A stretch of 64,000 bases of DNA from Actinomycetota bacterium (lineage in GTDB: Bacteria; Actinomycetota; Thermoleophilia; RBG-16-64-13), in contig JADQBG010000003.1 of NCBI GenBank assembly GCA_016278725.1, positions 1-64,000 of the forward strand, in the 5' to 3' direction. The translations under genes and the position numbers were made by a program. The notes under the pieces are model-generated. The model made no database searches, was not told the DNA's origin, and worked only from the letters and a program-made list of their open reading frames with translations. Shown here one piece after another: positions 26,114 to 37,818 of this stretch (position 1 is the first letter of the stretch; every line of letters begins with the position of its first letter).

Positions 26114-26140
26114 TATTTGTAAGGAAGAGGAACTCACCAG

Positions 26141-26815
26141 ATGACCGAAGAACGCAAGAGGCGAATTCCCATAAACGGAAACCCCGCGGACGAGGCCAAA
26201 AACTCAGAGTCCGGTGGGGAGCCGGACCAGGCACGCGAGCCGATGCCCGACGACCGCGAGTTCGAGACCCTTCACACGGGCCCCCACGTCGAAACCGGGC
26301 CGGGCCCGGGTAGCGCCCGGCCCGCCGGTGCTCCCGGCCCCGACGCGGAGATGGAGCCGGAACTCGACGTCGATCGGCTGAAGGCGGAGCGCGACAAGTA
26401 TCTGGACAATCTGTTGCGGCTCAAGGCCGAGTTCGAGAATTTCCGCAAGCGCTCGCGCCGCGAGCTGGCAGAGTCGGAGTCGCGGGCGAAGGGTTCGCTG
26501 CTCACCGAGTTTCTGCCCATCCTGGACAATCTGGAGCGGGCTCTCGCCGCGGCCGAGGAGCACGAGGAAGCCAAGCTGGTCGATGGCGTGCGCATGACCT
26601 ACGAGCATTTCGCGCGGCTGCTCGAGCACGAGGGCGTCGAGCGGATGGATCCGGCGGGACAACCCTTCGACCCCGAGCATCAGGAAGCGGTGTTCGCCCA
26701 GGCGTCGGAGCAAGAAGAGGGCACCGTCATCCAGGTTCTGGAGCGAGGTTACCTGCTGGGCGAGCGCGTTCTGCGGCCGGCCAAGGTAGTGGTTTCCGCG
26801 GGCGAGGGAGGCTAA
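26141..26815 (+). CDS. grpE: Nucleotide-exchange factor GrpE
   Basis: GrpE releases ADP from DnaK. The conserved core begins near residue 80 with the long coiled coil [20 protein letters not shown] and [10 protein letters not shown], then [13 protein letters not shown] and the beta domain [11 protein letters not shown] ending [12 protein letters not shown]. The first ~75 residues are a disordered Glu/Pro/Gly-rich extension, as is common in GrpE. GGAAGAGG precedes the ATG. The stop is 4 bp from the dnaJ start. Confidence 0.94.
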   Translation: MTEERKRRIPINGNPADEAKNSESGGEPDQAREPMPDDREFETLHTGPHVETGPGPGSARPAGAPGPDAEMEPELDVDRLKAERDKYLDNLLRLKAEFENFRKRSRRELAESESRAKGSLLTEFLPILDNLERALAAAEEHEEAKLVDGVRMTYEHFARLLEHEGVERMDPAGQPFDPEHQEAVFAQASEQEEGTVIQVLERGYLLGERVLRPAKVVVSAGEGG

Positions 26816-26819
26816 GACC

Positions 26820-27962
26820 GTGCCCGTTGCCGGCAAAGACTACTATCAGGTATTGGGGGTCGACCGGAAGGCGGACCAGAAAGAGATCCGCAAGGCCTAC
26901 CGCAAACTGGCGCGGGAGAACCATCCGGATGCCAACCCCAACGACCCCAAGGCGGAGGACCGCTTCAAGGAGATCTCCCAGGCTTACGAGGTGCTCTCCG
27001 ACGCGGAAAAGCGCAAGCAGTACGATCAGGGGCCGAGCGCGTTCTTTGGCGAGGGCTTCGGACCGGGCTACGGGCAGGGCGGGGGCCGGGCCTACGGCGG
27101 CGGATTCGGCCAGGGAGGCCAGGCCTTCAGCGGGGATTTCGCCGATCTTTTCAGCAGCCTTTTCGGGGGGCGCGCCGGAGCCGGCGCCCGCACGCGACGC
27201 CAACCCAGAGAGTCCCGAGGACAGGACGTCACGGCGACGGTTACGCTCTCTTTCGAGGACGCCCTCAAGGGGGTTACCACCCGCATTCAGGTTCCCCGCA
27301 ACGTGGCCTGCCCCACCTGCAACGGCTCGGGGGCGGCCCCGGGGACGCAGCCCCAGATCTGTCCCGTCTGTCAGGGCCGCGGAGTGGTCAGCCAGAGCCA
27401 GGGGGTGTTCGCGCTTTCTCAACCCTGCCCCCGCTGCGGGGGTGACGGCATGGTAATCGAGACTCCCTGCCCCACCTGCAGCGGCAGCGGCACCGTGAGC
27501 AAGATGAAGACCTACAAGGTGCCGATCCCGGCCGGGGTCAAGGACGGCACCAAGATCAGACTCAAAGGCAAGGGCGAAGCCTCCGCCGGCGGAGGGCCTC
27601 CCGGAGATCTCTACGTGGTGACGCGAGTGGAAGACAGCGATCTTTATCAACGCAGGGGACAGGACTTGACCATCGAAGTGCCGGTCAGCCTGACCGAGGC
27701 CTCGCTGGGAGCTCGGGTTGAGGTGCCCACTCCGGACGGCAAGGTCTCGCTCAAGGTGCCCGCGGGAATCAAGGACGGCACCCTGCTGCGCATCGGCGGC
27801 AAAGGCGCGCCTCTGCTGGGCGAAAAGGGACGGGGCGACCTGCTGGCCCGTATCCGGGTCGAGACCCCGCGCGATCTGACCGAGGATCAGCGGGAGCTCC
27901 TCGAACGTTTTGCGGAACTGCGCCACGACAACCCCCGCTCCGGAAGGGCCGGGTGGGGGTAA
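26820..27962 (+). CDS. dnaJ: Co-chaperone DnaJ (Hsp40)
   Basis: Stimulates DnaK ATPase and delivers substrates. The N-terminal J domain ([20 protein letters not shown]) contains the essential HPD in ENHPDAN. A Gly/Phe-rich stretch follows (residues ~75-125). Four CxxCxGxG zinc motifs lie at ~160-225 ([32 protein letters not shown]). The C-terminal substrate domains include [23 protein letters not shown] 26820 has GAGGGAGG upstream. The stop overlaps the hspR ATG in TAATG. Confidence 0.96.
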   Translation: MPVAGKDYYQVLGVDRKADQKEIRKAYRKLARENHPDANPNDPKAEDRFKEISQAYEVLSDAEKRKQYDQGPSAFFGEGFGPGYGQGGGRAYGGGFGQGGQAFSGDFADLFSSLFGGRAGAGARTRRQPRESRGQDVTATVTLSFEDALKGVTTRIQVPRNVACPTCNGSGAAPGTQPQICPVCQGRGVVSQSQGVFALSQPCPRCGGDGMVIETPCPTCSGSGTVSKMKTYKVPIPAGVKDGTKIRLKGKGEASAGGGPPGDLYVVTRVEDSDLYQRRGQDLTIEVPVSLTEASLGARVEVPTPDGKVSLKVPAGIKDGTLLRIGGKGAPLLGEKGRGDLLARIRVETPRDLTEDQRELLERFAELRHDNPRSGRAGWG

Positions 27963-28372
27963 TGGCCGTCGGCGACCGTGACCGCGCGCTTTTCATGATC
28001 TCGATCGCTGCGGAGCTGGCCGAGCTCCACCCGCAGACCCTGCGGATGTACGAACGGCGGGGGCTGATCCGGCCGCAGCGCTCCAACAAGAGAACGCGGC
28101 TCTACTCGATGGCCGACGTCGAGCGGCTCCGGCGCATCCAGGAGCTGACGTCGGAATTGGGGCTCAATCTGGCGGGAGTCGAACGGGTGCTGGAGCTCGA
28201 GGACCAACTCGAACGCACCCAACTGAAGGTACGGGAGCTGGAGGAAGCTCTGGTCGAGCTGAGTCTGCGGGCCGAGGAGGAGGCGGAACGTATCCATCGC
28301 TCCTACCGGCGCGAACTGGTGCCCGCTCCCCGCATGGAGGTGGTGCACATCTCTCGTCGGCGCCGCCCCTGA
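27962..28372 (+). CDS. hspR: MerR-family heat-shock repressor HspR
   Basis: A 136-residue MerR-type regulator. The winged helix contains SIAAELAELHPQTLRMYERR and GLIRPQRSNKRTRLYSMAD, where the N-K-R-x-R-x-Y-S pattern is typical of HspR. A coiled coil follows (LELEDQLERTQLKVRELEEA) and a basic tail ends RRRRP. HspR binds HAIR boxes with DnaK as co-repressor and shuts off its own operon. Its translation is probably coupled to dnaJ through TAATG. A GTG at 27953 is an alternative start. The only candidate operator in the window is the degenerate box before dnaK. Confidence 0.9.
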   Translation: MAVGDRDRALFMISIAAELAELHPQTLRMYERRGLIRPQRSNKRTRLYSMADVERLRRIQELTSELGLNLAGVERVLELEDQLERTQLKVRELEEALVELSLRAEEEAERIHRSYRRELVPAPRMEVVHISRRRRP

Positions 28373-28439
28373 TCACCCCGACAATCATTCCGGAGGACCC
28401 GGCAGACGCGAGACTGCTCGAGCTGCTACCCTTTTCACC

Positions 28440-29000
28440 ATGGCTGAACCAGCACTAGACCGAGAAGACCTGCCTTACAACGAGACCTACTGCGCCAATC
28501 ACCCCAAGCGGCAAACCGGCGTGCGTTGCAGCTCCTGCGGCAAGCCGATCTGTCCGGATTGCATGGTCTTTTCCCCCGTGGGCGTGAAGTGCCGCGACTG
28601 CGCCCGGTTGCCGAAATCGGCCCGGATCACCTTCGGCGCGGATAAGGCGGCCCGCGCGATTGGGGCGGCGTTGGCGGCGGGCACCCTGGCGGGCTTCGTC
28701 TACTACTTCGTCCTCGCCGCCGCGGGGTTCTTCTTCTTTGTCATTTTCGCGGCGGCGGCCATCGGTTACGTCGTCGGCGAGGCCGTCCTTCGGGCGAGCC
28801 GTTACTATCACGGCACCGAGACCGCGGTCATCGCCGTGGTGGGCACGATCTGGGCCTTCGTCTTTCCGCCGCTGCTGGACATTTTCATGCGTTTCGGGGT
28901 CAGCTGGGATGGTTTCGTCTTCGGTCTCACCGGCAGAGGGGTGATGAACTGGATCATTATGTTCGTCGCCGGGTACTTCGCGTGGCAGCGGAACCGCTAA
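28440..29000 (+). CDS. Membrane protein with N-terminal B-box-like zinc finger
   Basis: Residues ~18-58 form a Cys/His zinc module: CANHPKRQTGVRCSSCGKPI, CPDCMVFSPVG, CRDC. This module precedes rhomboid or membrane domains in many actinobacterial proteins. Three to four hydrophobic segments follow (AIGAALAAGTLAGFVYYFVL, FFFFVIFAAAAIGYVVGEAV, AVIAVVGTIWAFVFPPLLDI and WIIMFVAGYFAW). No rhomboid catalytic Ser/His is visible, so the function is unknown. Confidence 0.72.
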   Translation: MAEPALDREDLPYNETYCANHPKRQTGVRCSSCGKPICPDCMVFSPVGVKCRDCARLPKSARITFGADKAARAIGAALAAGTLAGFVYYFVLAAAGFFFFVIFAAAAIGYVVGEAVLRASRYYHGTETAVIAVVGTIWAFVFPPLLDIFMRFGVSWDGFVFGLTGRGVMNWIIMFVAGYFAWQRNR

Positions 29001-29014
29001 GGGAAGGCGCACAA

Positions 29015-29194
29015 GTGGAACGCAGCAGGTTGAAGTCCTTTCTGTGGGGGAGCGTCTTCGGATGGCTGCTCGGCCTGCTCGTCATCCCGCGGCGGGGAAC
29101 CCGGCTATCACTCGATCCGGCGCCGGCGCACCTGCGTGATGCGGACGGCTTCACCACCGCTCCGTGCTACGTTCCGGACGATCGCTTCACCTGA
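29015..29194 (+). CDS. Short YtxH-like membrane protein
   Basis: A 59-residue protein, with GGGAAGG upstream of GTG 29015. It has one hydrophobic segment followed by the YtxH-like end SFLWGSVFGWLLGLLVIPRR, then a polar tail. It lacks the long coiled coil of full YtxH proteins. Its stop overlaps the next ATG in TGATG, so it is coupled to the MBL hydrolase. Confidence 0.5.
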   Translation: MERSRLKSFLWGSVFGWLLGLLVIPRRGTRLSLDPAPAHLRDADGFTTAPCYVPDDRFT

Positions 29195-29940
29195 TGCCCG
29201 GCCCGCGCGTCGGAGACTCCGGCGGTTCCACTCTCTTTCGCTGGGAGATCCTCATCCCCACCCAGCGCTACGTCTTCACGGTGGATTCCGGCCGGCTGGA
29301 GGAGTACAACCGCCAGGGCGAGCTCTCCTTCCACCGCTTCAGCCGCTATCAGGGTCTCAAGGCCGATCATCCGGTGCACGGCATGATCGCCTGGCCGAAC
29401 ACGGTTCTGCTCAGCGGGCCGGTGACCGTGGTCGTCGATCCGGGCCTGGTCATGCAGGGAGAGCCTCTGCCGGCCGCGCTCGCCGAGCGGGGCCTCTCCC
29501 CGGGTGACGTGGACCTGGTGGTCAATACTCATGCGCACATGGACCACGTGCAGGCCAACGTCTACTTCCCGGATATCCCGATCGTGGTCCACGAGGCCGA
29601 GTTCGGCGGAAGCCCGGCGCGCGCCCGCACCGGCTTTGGCGAGCGCGCCCGGCTGCTCAGCGGTGATGAGGGCGAGATCGCTCCCGGCCTGCGCTTTCTG
29701 CGCACTCCCGGGCACAGCGAGGGTTCCATCTGCCTGGTGGCGGAGACCGATCGCGGCCGCCTGGTGATCGCCGGCGACACGGTGGGGCCGCTCCCCTCTT
29801 ACTTCGCTTCGATGGAGCTGCCCGCAGGCTTCCCGGGGGCGGACCGGTTGCTCCAGTCGTGGCGGCGCATCCGGGAACTCGATCCGGCTGTGCTCATTCC
29901 CGGGCACAATCCCCCGATGAGGGCAGGGATATCGGGCTGA
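29194..29940 (+). CDS. Metallo-beta-lactamase-fold hydrolase
   Basis: A 248-residue MBL-fold protein. The metal-binding THAHMDH (HxHxDH) is at residues ~112-118, followed by the RTPGHSEGSICLVAE histidine, AGDTVG aspartate and the final PGHNPPM histidine. The full ligand set suggests an active hydrolase such as a thioesterase, lactonase or phosphodiesterase; the substrate cannot be read from sequence. The ATG overlaps the upstream stop (TGATG). A CIRCE-like inverted repeat starts 3 bp after its stop. Confidence 0.83.
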   Translation: MPGPRVGDSGGSTLFRWEILIPTQRYVFTVDSGRLEEYNRQGELSFHRFSRYQGLKADHPVHGMIAWPNTVLLSGPVTVVVDPGLVMQGEPLPAALAERGLSPGDVDLVVNTHAHMDHVQANVYFPDIPIVVHEAEFGGSPARARTGFGERARLLSGDEGEIAPGLRFLRTPGHSEGSICLVAETDRGRLVIAGDTVGPLPSYFASMELPAGFPGADRLLQSWRRIRELDPAVLIPGHNPPMRAGISG

Positions 29941-29942
29941 GA

Positions 29943-29971
29943 TTTGGCACTCGAGGGGTAGGAGTGCCAAA
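29943..29971. promoter_or_regulatory. CIRCE-like HrcA operator
   Basis: TTTGGCACTC, a 9-nt spacer and GAGTGCCAAA form a perfect 10-bp inverted repeat. The CIRCE consensus is TTAGCACTC-N9-GAGTGCTAA, so each arm matches 8 of 9 and the spacer is exact. It lies ~80 bp upstream of the FmdB-type gene, just upstream of a TATACT -10 (30012-30017). No T-run follows, which argues against a terminator. The hrcA and groE genes are not in the window. Confidence 0.65.
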
Positions 29972-30051
29972 GAGGCTTCCCGCTCTGCTCCACCCGGGAG
30001 CCGTTTTTCGCTATACTTGATGCTGGTTTTGTTAGGCGAGGAGGTATTTGC

Positions 30052-30399
30052 GTGCCGACCTACGAGTACCGGTGCAATTCGTGCAGCCATCAGTTCGAGC
30101 GCTTTCAGCGGATGTCAGACGACCCCGTCAAGGAGTGCGAGGCCTGCGGCGGCGAGGTGCAGCGTCTGCTTTTTCCCGTGGCTATTCACTTCAAAGGCTC
30201 GGGCTTCTACACTACGGATTACGCCAAGAAGAAGTCTCTCAAAGGCGGCCTTTCGGAGGGTAACGGCGGCGGGTCGAACGGCTCTTCCGACGAGAAGGCC
30301 TCGAGCGACAAAAGCCCCTCCGGCGAAAAGGCTGCGGGCGCGGACAAGAGCACGGACAAGAGCGCGGAGAGCAAAAAGGTCGGCGCCGACAAGAAGTAG
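30052..30399 (+). CDS. FmdB-family zinc-ribbon protein
   Basis: The N-terminal zinc ribbon is complete: MPTYEYRCNSCSHQFERFQR, then CEACGGEVQRLLFP and FKGSGFYTTDY, the standard FmdB pattern. The last ~45 residues are a low-complexity Lys/Ser/Asp/Gly tail. GTG 30052 has GAGGAGG 7 bases upstream. FmdB proteins are named from formamide/amide operons but are widespread and of unsettled function. The CIRCE-like element upstream suggests heat-shock control. Confidence 0.9.
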   Translation: MPTYEYRCNSCSHQFERFQRMSDDPVKECEACGGEVQRLLFPVAIHFKGSGFYTTDYAKKKSLKGGLSEGNGGGSNGSSDEKASSDKSPSGEKAAGADKSTDKSAESKKVGADKK

Positions 30400-30448
30400 G
30401 GCCGCCTGGCCGTCACTCTAGGAAACGGGGAGCGTCATCGACGAGGCT

Positions 30449-31828
30449 GTGGGCAGGGACGGAGCGCAAGGGCAAGCCGCCGCCGACGGGCCGGCGGCGC
30501 CCCGAGTCGAGACCGAAACCACGTCGCCCTGGGGCTCGCCTTTGGGCCGCTGGCTCCGCGGACTGGTCCACGACGCCGCTTCCGAGTTGCCGTCTCTGTC
30601 CGAGACCATCGCCGCGGTGCGCAACGAACTCGAACACTCCTCCACGCTGGGAGTTCTCTTCGTCCGCCTCGAGCACTGGGGGCACCTGTCGCGCATGTAC
30701 TCCTGGCGCGAACTCGAGGAGATCTACCGGGGAGCTTCGCAGGTTGCGCTGGGTTCCCTGGGCTCCGGCATCAGGGCAATGGACCTGCCCGCCGACGTCG
30801 GCCTGCAGGGAGAAGGCTTTGCCGTGGTGCTTTCGGCGCCGCGCGAAGAGCTCGACCTGTCGTTTCCGATGGTCGATTCCGTGGCCGAGCGGCTGGAGGC
30901 GGCCATCAATGAACACCTGGCCCGCTCGCTGGTACCGCGGGTGCACGAACGCCTGAGCATCACGGTCGGCGCCGCCGTGCTGCAGTCCCCCCGCGGTGAA
31001 CAAACTCTCGAGGATTTGATCGTCTCCGCTCTGGTCGAGGCCGACGAATCCGCTAGGCAGAAACAATGGCGGCATCGCGAGCAATTGGGAGAGCGGCTGG
31101 AGGAGTTCCTCGAGGAAGGCGGCCTGACCCCCCTGTTCCGCCCCTTGGTCCACCTGCGCCAGGGGAAGGTGGTGGGCTACCAGGTGGGGTTGCGCGGCCC
31201 GGCTTCCACCAGTCTGCGCTACGACGACGTGCTCTTTGACGTGGCCCGGCGGACCGGGTTGGAGCACCGCGTGCTCGACTCTTACCATGAGGCCGTCCTC
31301 AGCCACGAGCACCTGGCCGACCGGGGTGATGGCTTCTTGCTGATCAGCGCCGGCAGCAGCGAATTGATCGAGAGCGCCGTGCGCATCAACTCCCTGCTCT
31401 ACGGCGCACCCGGCAGGAACCTCTCCGCCCGGGACATCGTCTTCCTGGTGGACACGGGCCAGGTCCTTCGCCACTTCCCCATCAGCCTGGCTTCGTTCCG
31501 GTCCGTGTCGGAACTCGGGTTCCGGCTCGCCCTGGATCTGCAGTCGGACTGCCCGCTTCCCCTGGACTACCTGCGCGAACTCGAGCCCGACTTTCTGCGG
31601 CTAAGCGGCCGGTCGATCCGCGGGGTTCACCGGGAGCAGGACGAGTTCGATCTGCTCTACCTGATCGGGCGCTTCGCGGTGCGGCGGGGGATCGAGGTCA
31701 TCGCCTCCGATTGCGACGACCGCCAAGACGCTCTGGTTCTGCGCAAGGCGGGAGTCGCCATCGCCTCTGGAGAGCTCTTCGCTCCTGCTTCGACCAGACC
31801 GGTCAAGCCAGAAGTCTCGCCGGCCTGA
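30449..31828 (+). CDS. Degenerate GGDEF-EAL protein
   Basis: Residues ~60-205 resemble a GGDEF domain without its signature: the GGDEF position reads LQGEGF, while the end ITVGAAVLQSPRGEQTLEDL keeps the family pattern. Residues ~218-440 resemble an EAL domain: LTPLFRPLVHLRQGKVVGYQ and VGLRGP replace the catalytic EAL with QVG. Both c-di-GMP synthesis and cleavage should therefore be lost; a role as binding or scaffold protein is inferred. GTG 30449 has a weak GAGG. The stop at 31828 is closely followed by the ribosome-binding site of surE. Confidence 0.65.
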   Translation: MGRDGAQGQAAADGPAAPRVETETTSPWGSPLGRWLRGLVHDAASELPSLSETIAAVRNELEHSSTLGVLFVRLEHWGHLSRMYSWRELEEIYRGASQVALGSLGSGIRAMDLPADVGLQGEGFAVVLSAPREELDLSFPMVDSVAERLEAAINEHLARSLVPRVHERLSITVGAAVLQSPRGEQTLEDLIVSALVEADESARQKQWRHREQLGERLEEFLEEGGLTPLFRPLVHLRQGKVVGYQVGLRGPASTSLRYDDVLFDVARRTGLEHRVLDSYHEAVLSHEHLADRGDGFLLISAGSSELIESAVRINSLLYGAPGRNLSARDIVFLVDTGQVLRHFPISLASFRSVSELGFRLALDLQSDCPLPLDYLRELEPDFLRLSGRSIRGVHREQDEFDLLYLIGRFAVRRGIEVIASDCDDRQDALVLRKAGVAIASGELFAPASTRPVKPEVSPA

Positions 31829-31841
31829 CGCGGAGGCGGTT

Positions 31842-35350
<3,509 letters not shown>

Positions 35351-35393
35351 GCGAATCGGAGAACGGCCCTGGCCCCGGGGGGCCGCCCTCGGC

Positions 35394-36212
35394 CTAGGGT
35401 TTCTTCTCCGCGAGGCGCAGCTCTTCGCCCACTTTTTCGACCTCCAGCAGGGTCATTACCCGGGGGCGGCCGGCCGGGTCGCAACTCATCGGGACGAACA
35501 ACGGAGAGACTCGGGAGAGCCGGTCGCCGAGTTCGGCCTCGGCGTTGATCCAGTCCTTGACGAGAGCTTCCGGGTCGGCCCCCTCAATCGTCGCCAGACC
35601 GGCAATCGGTCCCTCCACCGTGCCGAAGAAGAGCTCTACATCTGCCGCTCCCAGTCCATCGACCAGCAGCCAGGTGGGAAGCATGCTGCCCGCTTTGGCG
35701 ATGGCCTTCGCCCCACCGTCGCCGGCCTCGGTGCCGAGGCGGACGCTGAAGGCGCGATCGCGGAGCGAGGAAAGCTGTTGCTCCTCCACGGCCACGATCC
35801 TTTGATCCACGGGAATGAGTTGTATGAGAGCGTTCAAAAGGGTTGATTTGCCCGTGCCGCGCACACCTGTGAAGACGATGGTCCGCTTCATGGCAAGGCA
35901 ACCGTTTAGGTAGCGGGCCTGCCAGGAGGACAGCGTGTTGTATTCGACCAGGCTGCGGAGCGGCACGTTCAAGGGGCCGCTGCGCTGAGTGGGGTCCGAG
36001 GCCGCGTACATAACCGAGGTATGGCTGTCGAGGTCCGGTCCGGACCGCAGGTGATAGGCGGCGTAGCCGTGCACGGTATTCAGCAGCAGGTGGTTGAGGA
36101 GCTTCAGGTACTCGCGCTCGATGGGGTTGACGCGCCGGTCGGCGAGCAGCTCGTCGCCGAGGTTGCGTATCGCCAATTCGTACTGCTGTAGCAGTCGGTC
36201 CAATCCCGCCAA
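35394..36212 (-). CDS. Type II/IV secretion-type (VirB11/PilT-like) ATPase
   Basis: A 272-residue P-loop ATPase. Walker A is GVRGTGKST in MKRTIVFTGVRGTGKSTLLN, followed by the Asp-box-like RIVAVEEQQLSSLRDRAFSV and a family-typical end. The N-terminal ~110 residues are helical, with IRNLGDELLADRRVNPIERE. It is smaller than pilus assembly ATPases and no pilus or secretion genes lie nearby, so its role is unknown. The longer frame from 36536 is rejected because TTG 36212 has GGAGGAGG 5 bases upstream and the added residues look like shadow sequence. Confidence 0.62.
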   Translation of the reverse strand: MAGLDRLLQQYELAIRNLGDELLADRRVNPIEREYLKLLNHLLLNTVHGYAAYHLRSGPDLDSHTSVMYAASDPTQRSGPLNVPLRSLVEYNTLSSWQARYLNGCLAMKRTIVFTGVRGTGKSTLLNALIQLIPVDQRIVAVEEQQLSSLRDRAFSVRLGTEAGDGGAKAIAKAGSMLPTWLLVDGLGAADVELFFGTVEGPIAGLATIEGADPEALVKDWINAEAELGDRLSRVSPLFVPMSCDPAGRPRVMTLLEVEKVGEELRLAEKKP

Positions 36213-36341
36213 CGATGCCTCCTCCCTGAGCCTACCGGGCCATCTTAGCTGAGGCGCGCGGTTTAGACGTCCCCATTTTGCGGCCGCCGCCATTCTGAGG
36301 GATATTCGGGCCTGAGTTGGCGGGTGCGGGATGCCGTCTGC

Positions 36342-36347
36342 TACGAT
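36342..36347 (+). promoter_or_regulatory. -10-like element for a leaderless transcript
   Basis: TACGAT lies 6 bases before GTG 36354. The same spacing occurs at the PIN-TPR gene. Initiation at the first base of GTG would yield a leaderless mRNA, common in Actinomycetota. No -35 was recognised. Confidence 0.4.
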
Positions 36348-36353
36348 GCTGTC

Positions 36354-36527
36354 GTGGATCAGGAACAGATCAAGCGCCAAATCGAGGAAGAGGCCCGCGA
36401 GGGCCGGCTTACCTGCGAGCAGGCCAGGGCTCTTGCGGAGCGCCTGGAGGTGCCCTACTCCGAGGTGGGGCGCGCCTGCGACGAACTGAACGTCAAGATC
36501 AAGGCCTGCCAGCTCGGCTGCTTCTGA
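36354..36527 (+). CDS. Conserved small protein ending in CQLGCF
   Basis: A 57-residue soluble protein: MDQEQIKRQIEEEAREGRLT, then CEQARALAERLEVPYSEVG and the C-terminal KIKACQLGCF. From memory, small proteins with this K-x-CQLGCF ending are found in other anaerobes, but I cannot name a function. Three Cys are spaced for possible metal or redox use. It sits just upstream of the tungstate riboswitch and transporter, so a Mo/W link is worth considering. Confidence 0.6.
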   Translation: MDQEQIKRQIEEEAREGRLTCEQARALAERLEVPYSEVGRACDELNVKIKACQLGCF

Positions 36528-36566
36528 TTCGCACATAGGCGCGGACCTCGGTCCGGCGCCGCACTA

Positions 36567-36673
36567 GTCTCCGAGCCTAGCTTTCCTACAGGCGGTTCGC
36601 CCCGCCCAAGGAACTCAGGCCGGTAGGGTACGGCTGGAAACGGCTGTGTCTCCCAGTGTGGAAAGGAGACCCT
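36567..36673 (+). ncRNA. Moco/tungsten-cofactor riboswitch
   Basis: The segment carries the Moco RNA hallmarks as I recall them: CTCCGAGCC near its start, the GGCGGTTCGCC tetraloop hairpin, AAGGAACTC, GCCGG...CGGCTGGAAA, then GTCTCC closing with GTGGAAAGGAGACC. It directly precedes the tungstate transporter genes and is followed by a terminator, consistent with a cofactor-sensing off switch. The class is known to sense molybdenum or tungsten cofactor; the downstream gene suggests tungsten. A covariance search was not possible. Confidence 0.75.
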
Positions 36674-36691
36674 CTCGAGCGAGTCGCGGGG

Positions 36692-36724
36692 ACCCGTGCC
36701 TTTTTGGAGGTGCGGGTTTTTCTA
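36692..36724 (+). terminator. Riboswitch-associated intrinsic terminator
   Basis: ACCCGTGCC and GGTGCGGGT form a 9-bp stem with two G-U pairs, followed by TTTTTCT. It lies about 20 bases after the riboswitch and 100 bases before tupA, as expected for ligand-controlled transcription termination. Confidence 0.75.
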
Positions 36725-36825
36725 TGGCTCCTCATTACTCCACTCTGCGGGCACCGTCTCCCTCCTCCTTTCTCCGCCGGCAGTGGGGTTGAGACTCGCA
36801 AGCAATCGAACAGAGGGAGGAAGTT

Positions 36826-37773
36826 GTGCAAAGGATCCGACTGCGTTGGCTCGCGCTGCTCATGGTGCTGGTGGCCCTGATGATGTTGGTGGCTCTCACC
36901 GGCTGCGGCGACGACGGAGACGACACCGAGGCCACCGACTCGACCGCGATGACCGAGGACACGGCCTCTACGGACATGACCGACGACACCGAGGCGACGG
37001 AGGACACGGTGGCCTCGGCGGGCGCCGGCGACATCATCCTCGCCTCGACCACCTCGACCCAGGACTCGGGTCTCTTCGACGAGTTGATCCCCGCCTTCGA
37101 AGCCGCCTATCCCGCTTACACGGTCAAGGTGGTCGCCGTGGGTACCGGTGAGGCTCTGGAACTCGGACGTAACAAGGACGCCGACGTTCTCTTGGTGCAC
37201 GCTCCCGCCTCGGAAGAGGAATTCGTCGCCGAGGGCTACGGCACCGAACGGCGTGAGGTGATGTACAACGACTTCATCATCGTGGGACCGGCCGACGATC
37301 CCGCCGGGATCTCCGGAATGGAGGACGCCGCGGCCGCCCTTGCCCAAATCGCCGAAGCGCAAGCCGATTTCATCTCCCGCGGCGACGATTCCGGTACGCA
37401 CAAGAAGGAACTGAGCCTGTGGGAAGCGGCCGGGATCCAGCCCAGCGGGGACTGGTATCAGGAAGTCGGCCAGGGCATGGGCGAAGCGCTGCGCATCGCC
37501 TCTGAGTCGCAGGCCTACACCATGGCCGACCGAGCCACCTACCTGAACCTGATGGACACTCTGCAACTGGACATCCTGGTCGAGGGCGATGATGCCCTGT
37601 TCAACCAGTACGGGGTCATTCCGGTGACCGACGCTACGAACCCCGAGGGCGCCCAGGCCTTCGCCGATTGGATCACTTCCACCGAGGGTCAGGACCTGAT
37701 CGCCCAGTACGGGGTGGAGCGTTTCGGCCAGCCTTTATTCACCCCCAACGCGGGGCAGGAGACCGCGAGCTAG
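36826..37773 (+). CDS. tupA: Tungstate ABC transporter substrate-binding lipoprotein
   Basis: A 315-residue lipoprotein with the lipobox LTGC after one hydrophobic segment. An Asp/Glu/Thr-rich linker (EATDSTAMTEDTASTDMTDD) follows. The binding protein starts with ILASTTSTQDSGLFDELIP; the T-T-S-T-x-D-S-G region marks the TupA family, which binds tungstate far more tightly than molybdate. SRGDDSGTHKKELSLWEAAG and MADRATYLNL are also family motifs. GGGAGGAAG precedes GTG 36826. Expression is probably controlled by the upstream riboswitch. Confidence 0.92.
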   Translation: MQRIRLRWLALLMVLVALMMLVALTGCGDDGDDTEATDSTAMTEDTASTDMTDDTEATEDTVASAGAGDIILASTTSTQDSGLFDELIPAFEAAYPAYTVKVVAVGTGEALELGRNKDADVLLVHAPASEEEFVAEGYGTERREVMYNDFIIVGPADDPAGISGMEDAAAALAQIAEAQADFISRGDDSGTHKKELSLWEAAGIQPSGDWYQEVGQGMGEALRIASESQAYTMADRATYLNLMDTLQLDILVEGDDALFNQYGVIPVTDATNPEGAQAFADWITSTEGQDLIAQYGVERFGQPLFTPNAGQETAS

Positions 37774-37818
37774 AGCAAACCGGCCCGGAGCGATCGGGCA
37801 CGACGCGCTAGTATTTGC

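Noticed and set aside
29943-29971. Intrinsic terminator of the MBL hydrolase gene
   Set aside because: The stem has no T-run after it, and the arm sequence and 9-nt spacing match CIRCE.
30449-31828. Active c-di-GMP synthase or phosphodiesterase
   Set aside because: Both signature motifs are replaced, so the catalytic residues are missing.
35394-36536. 380-residue version of the secretion-type ATPase
   Set aside because: The first 108 codons show no conserved pattern and overlap the small CQLGCF gene; TTG 36212 has a strong GGAGGAGG.
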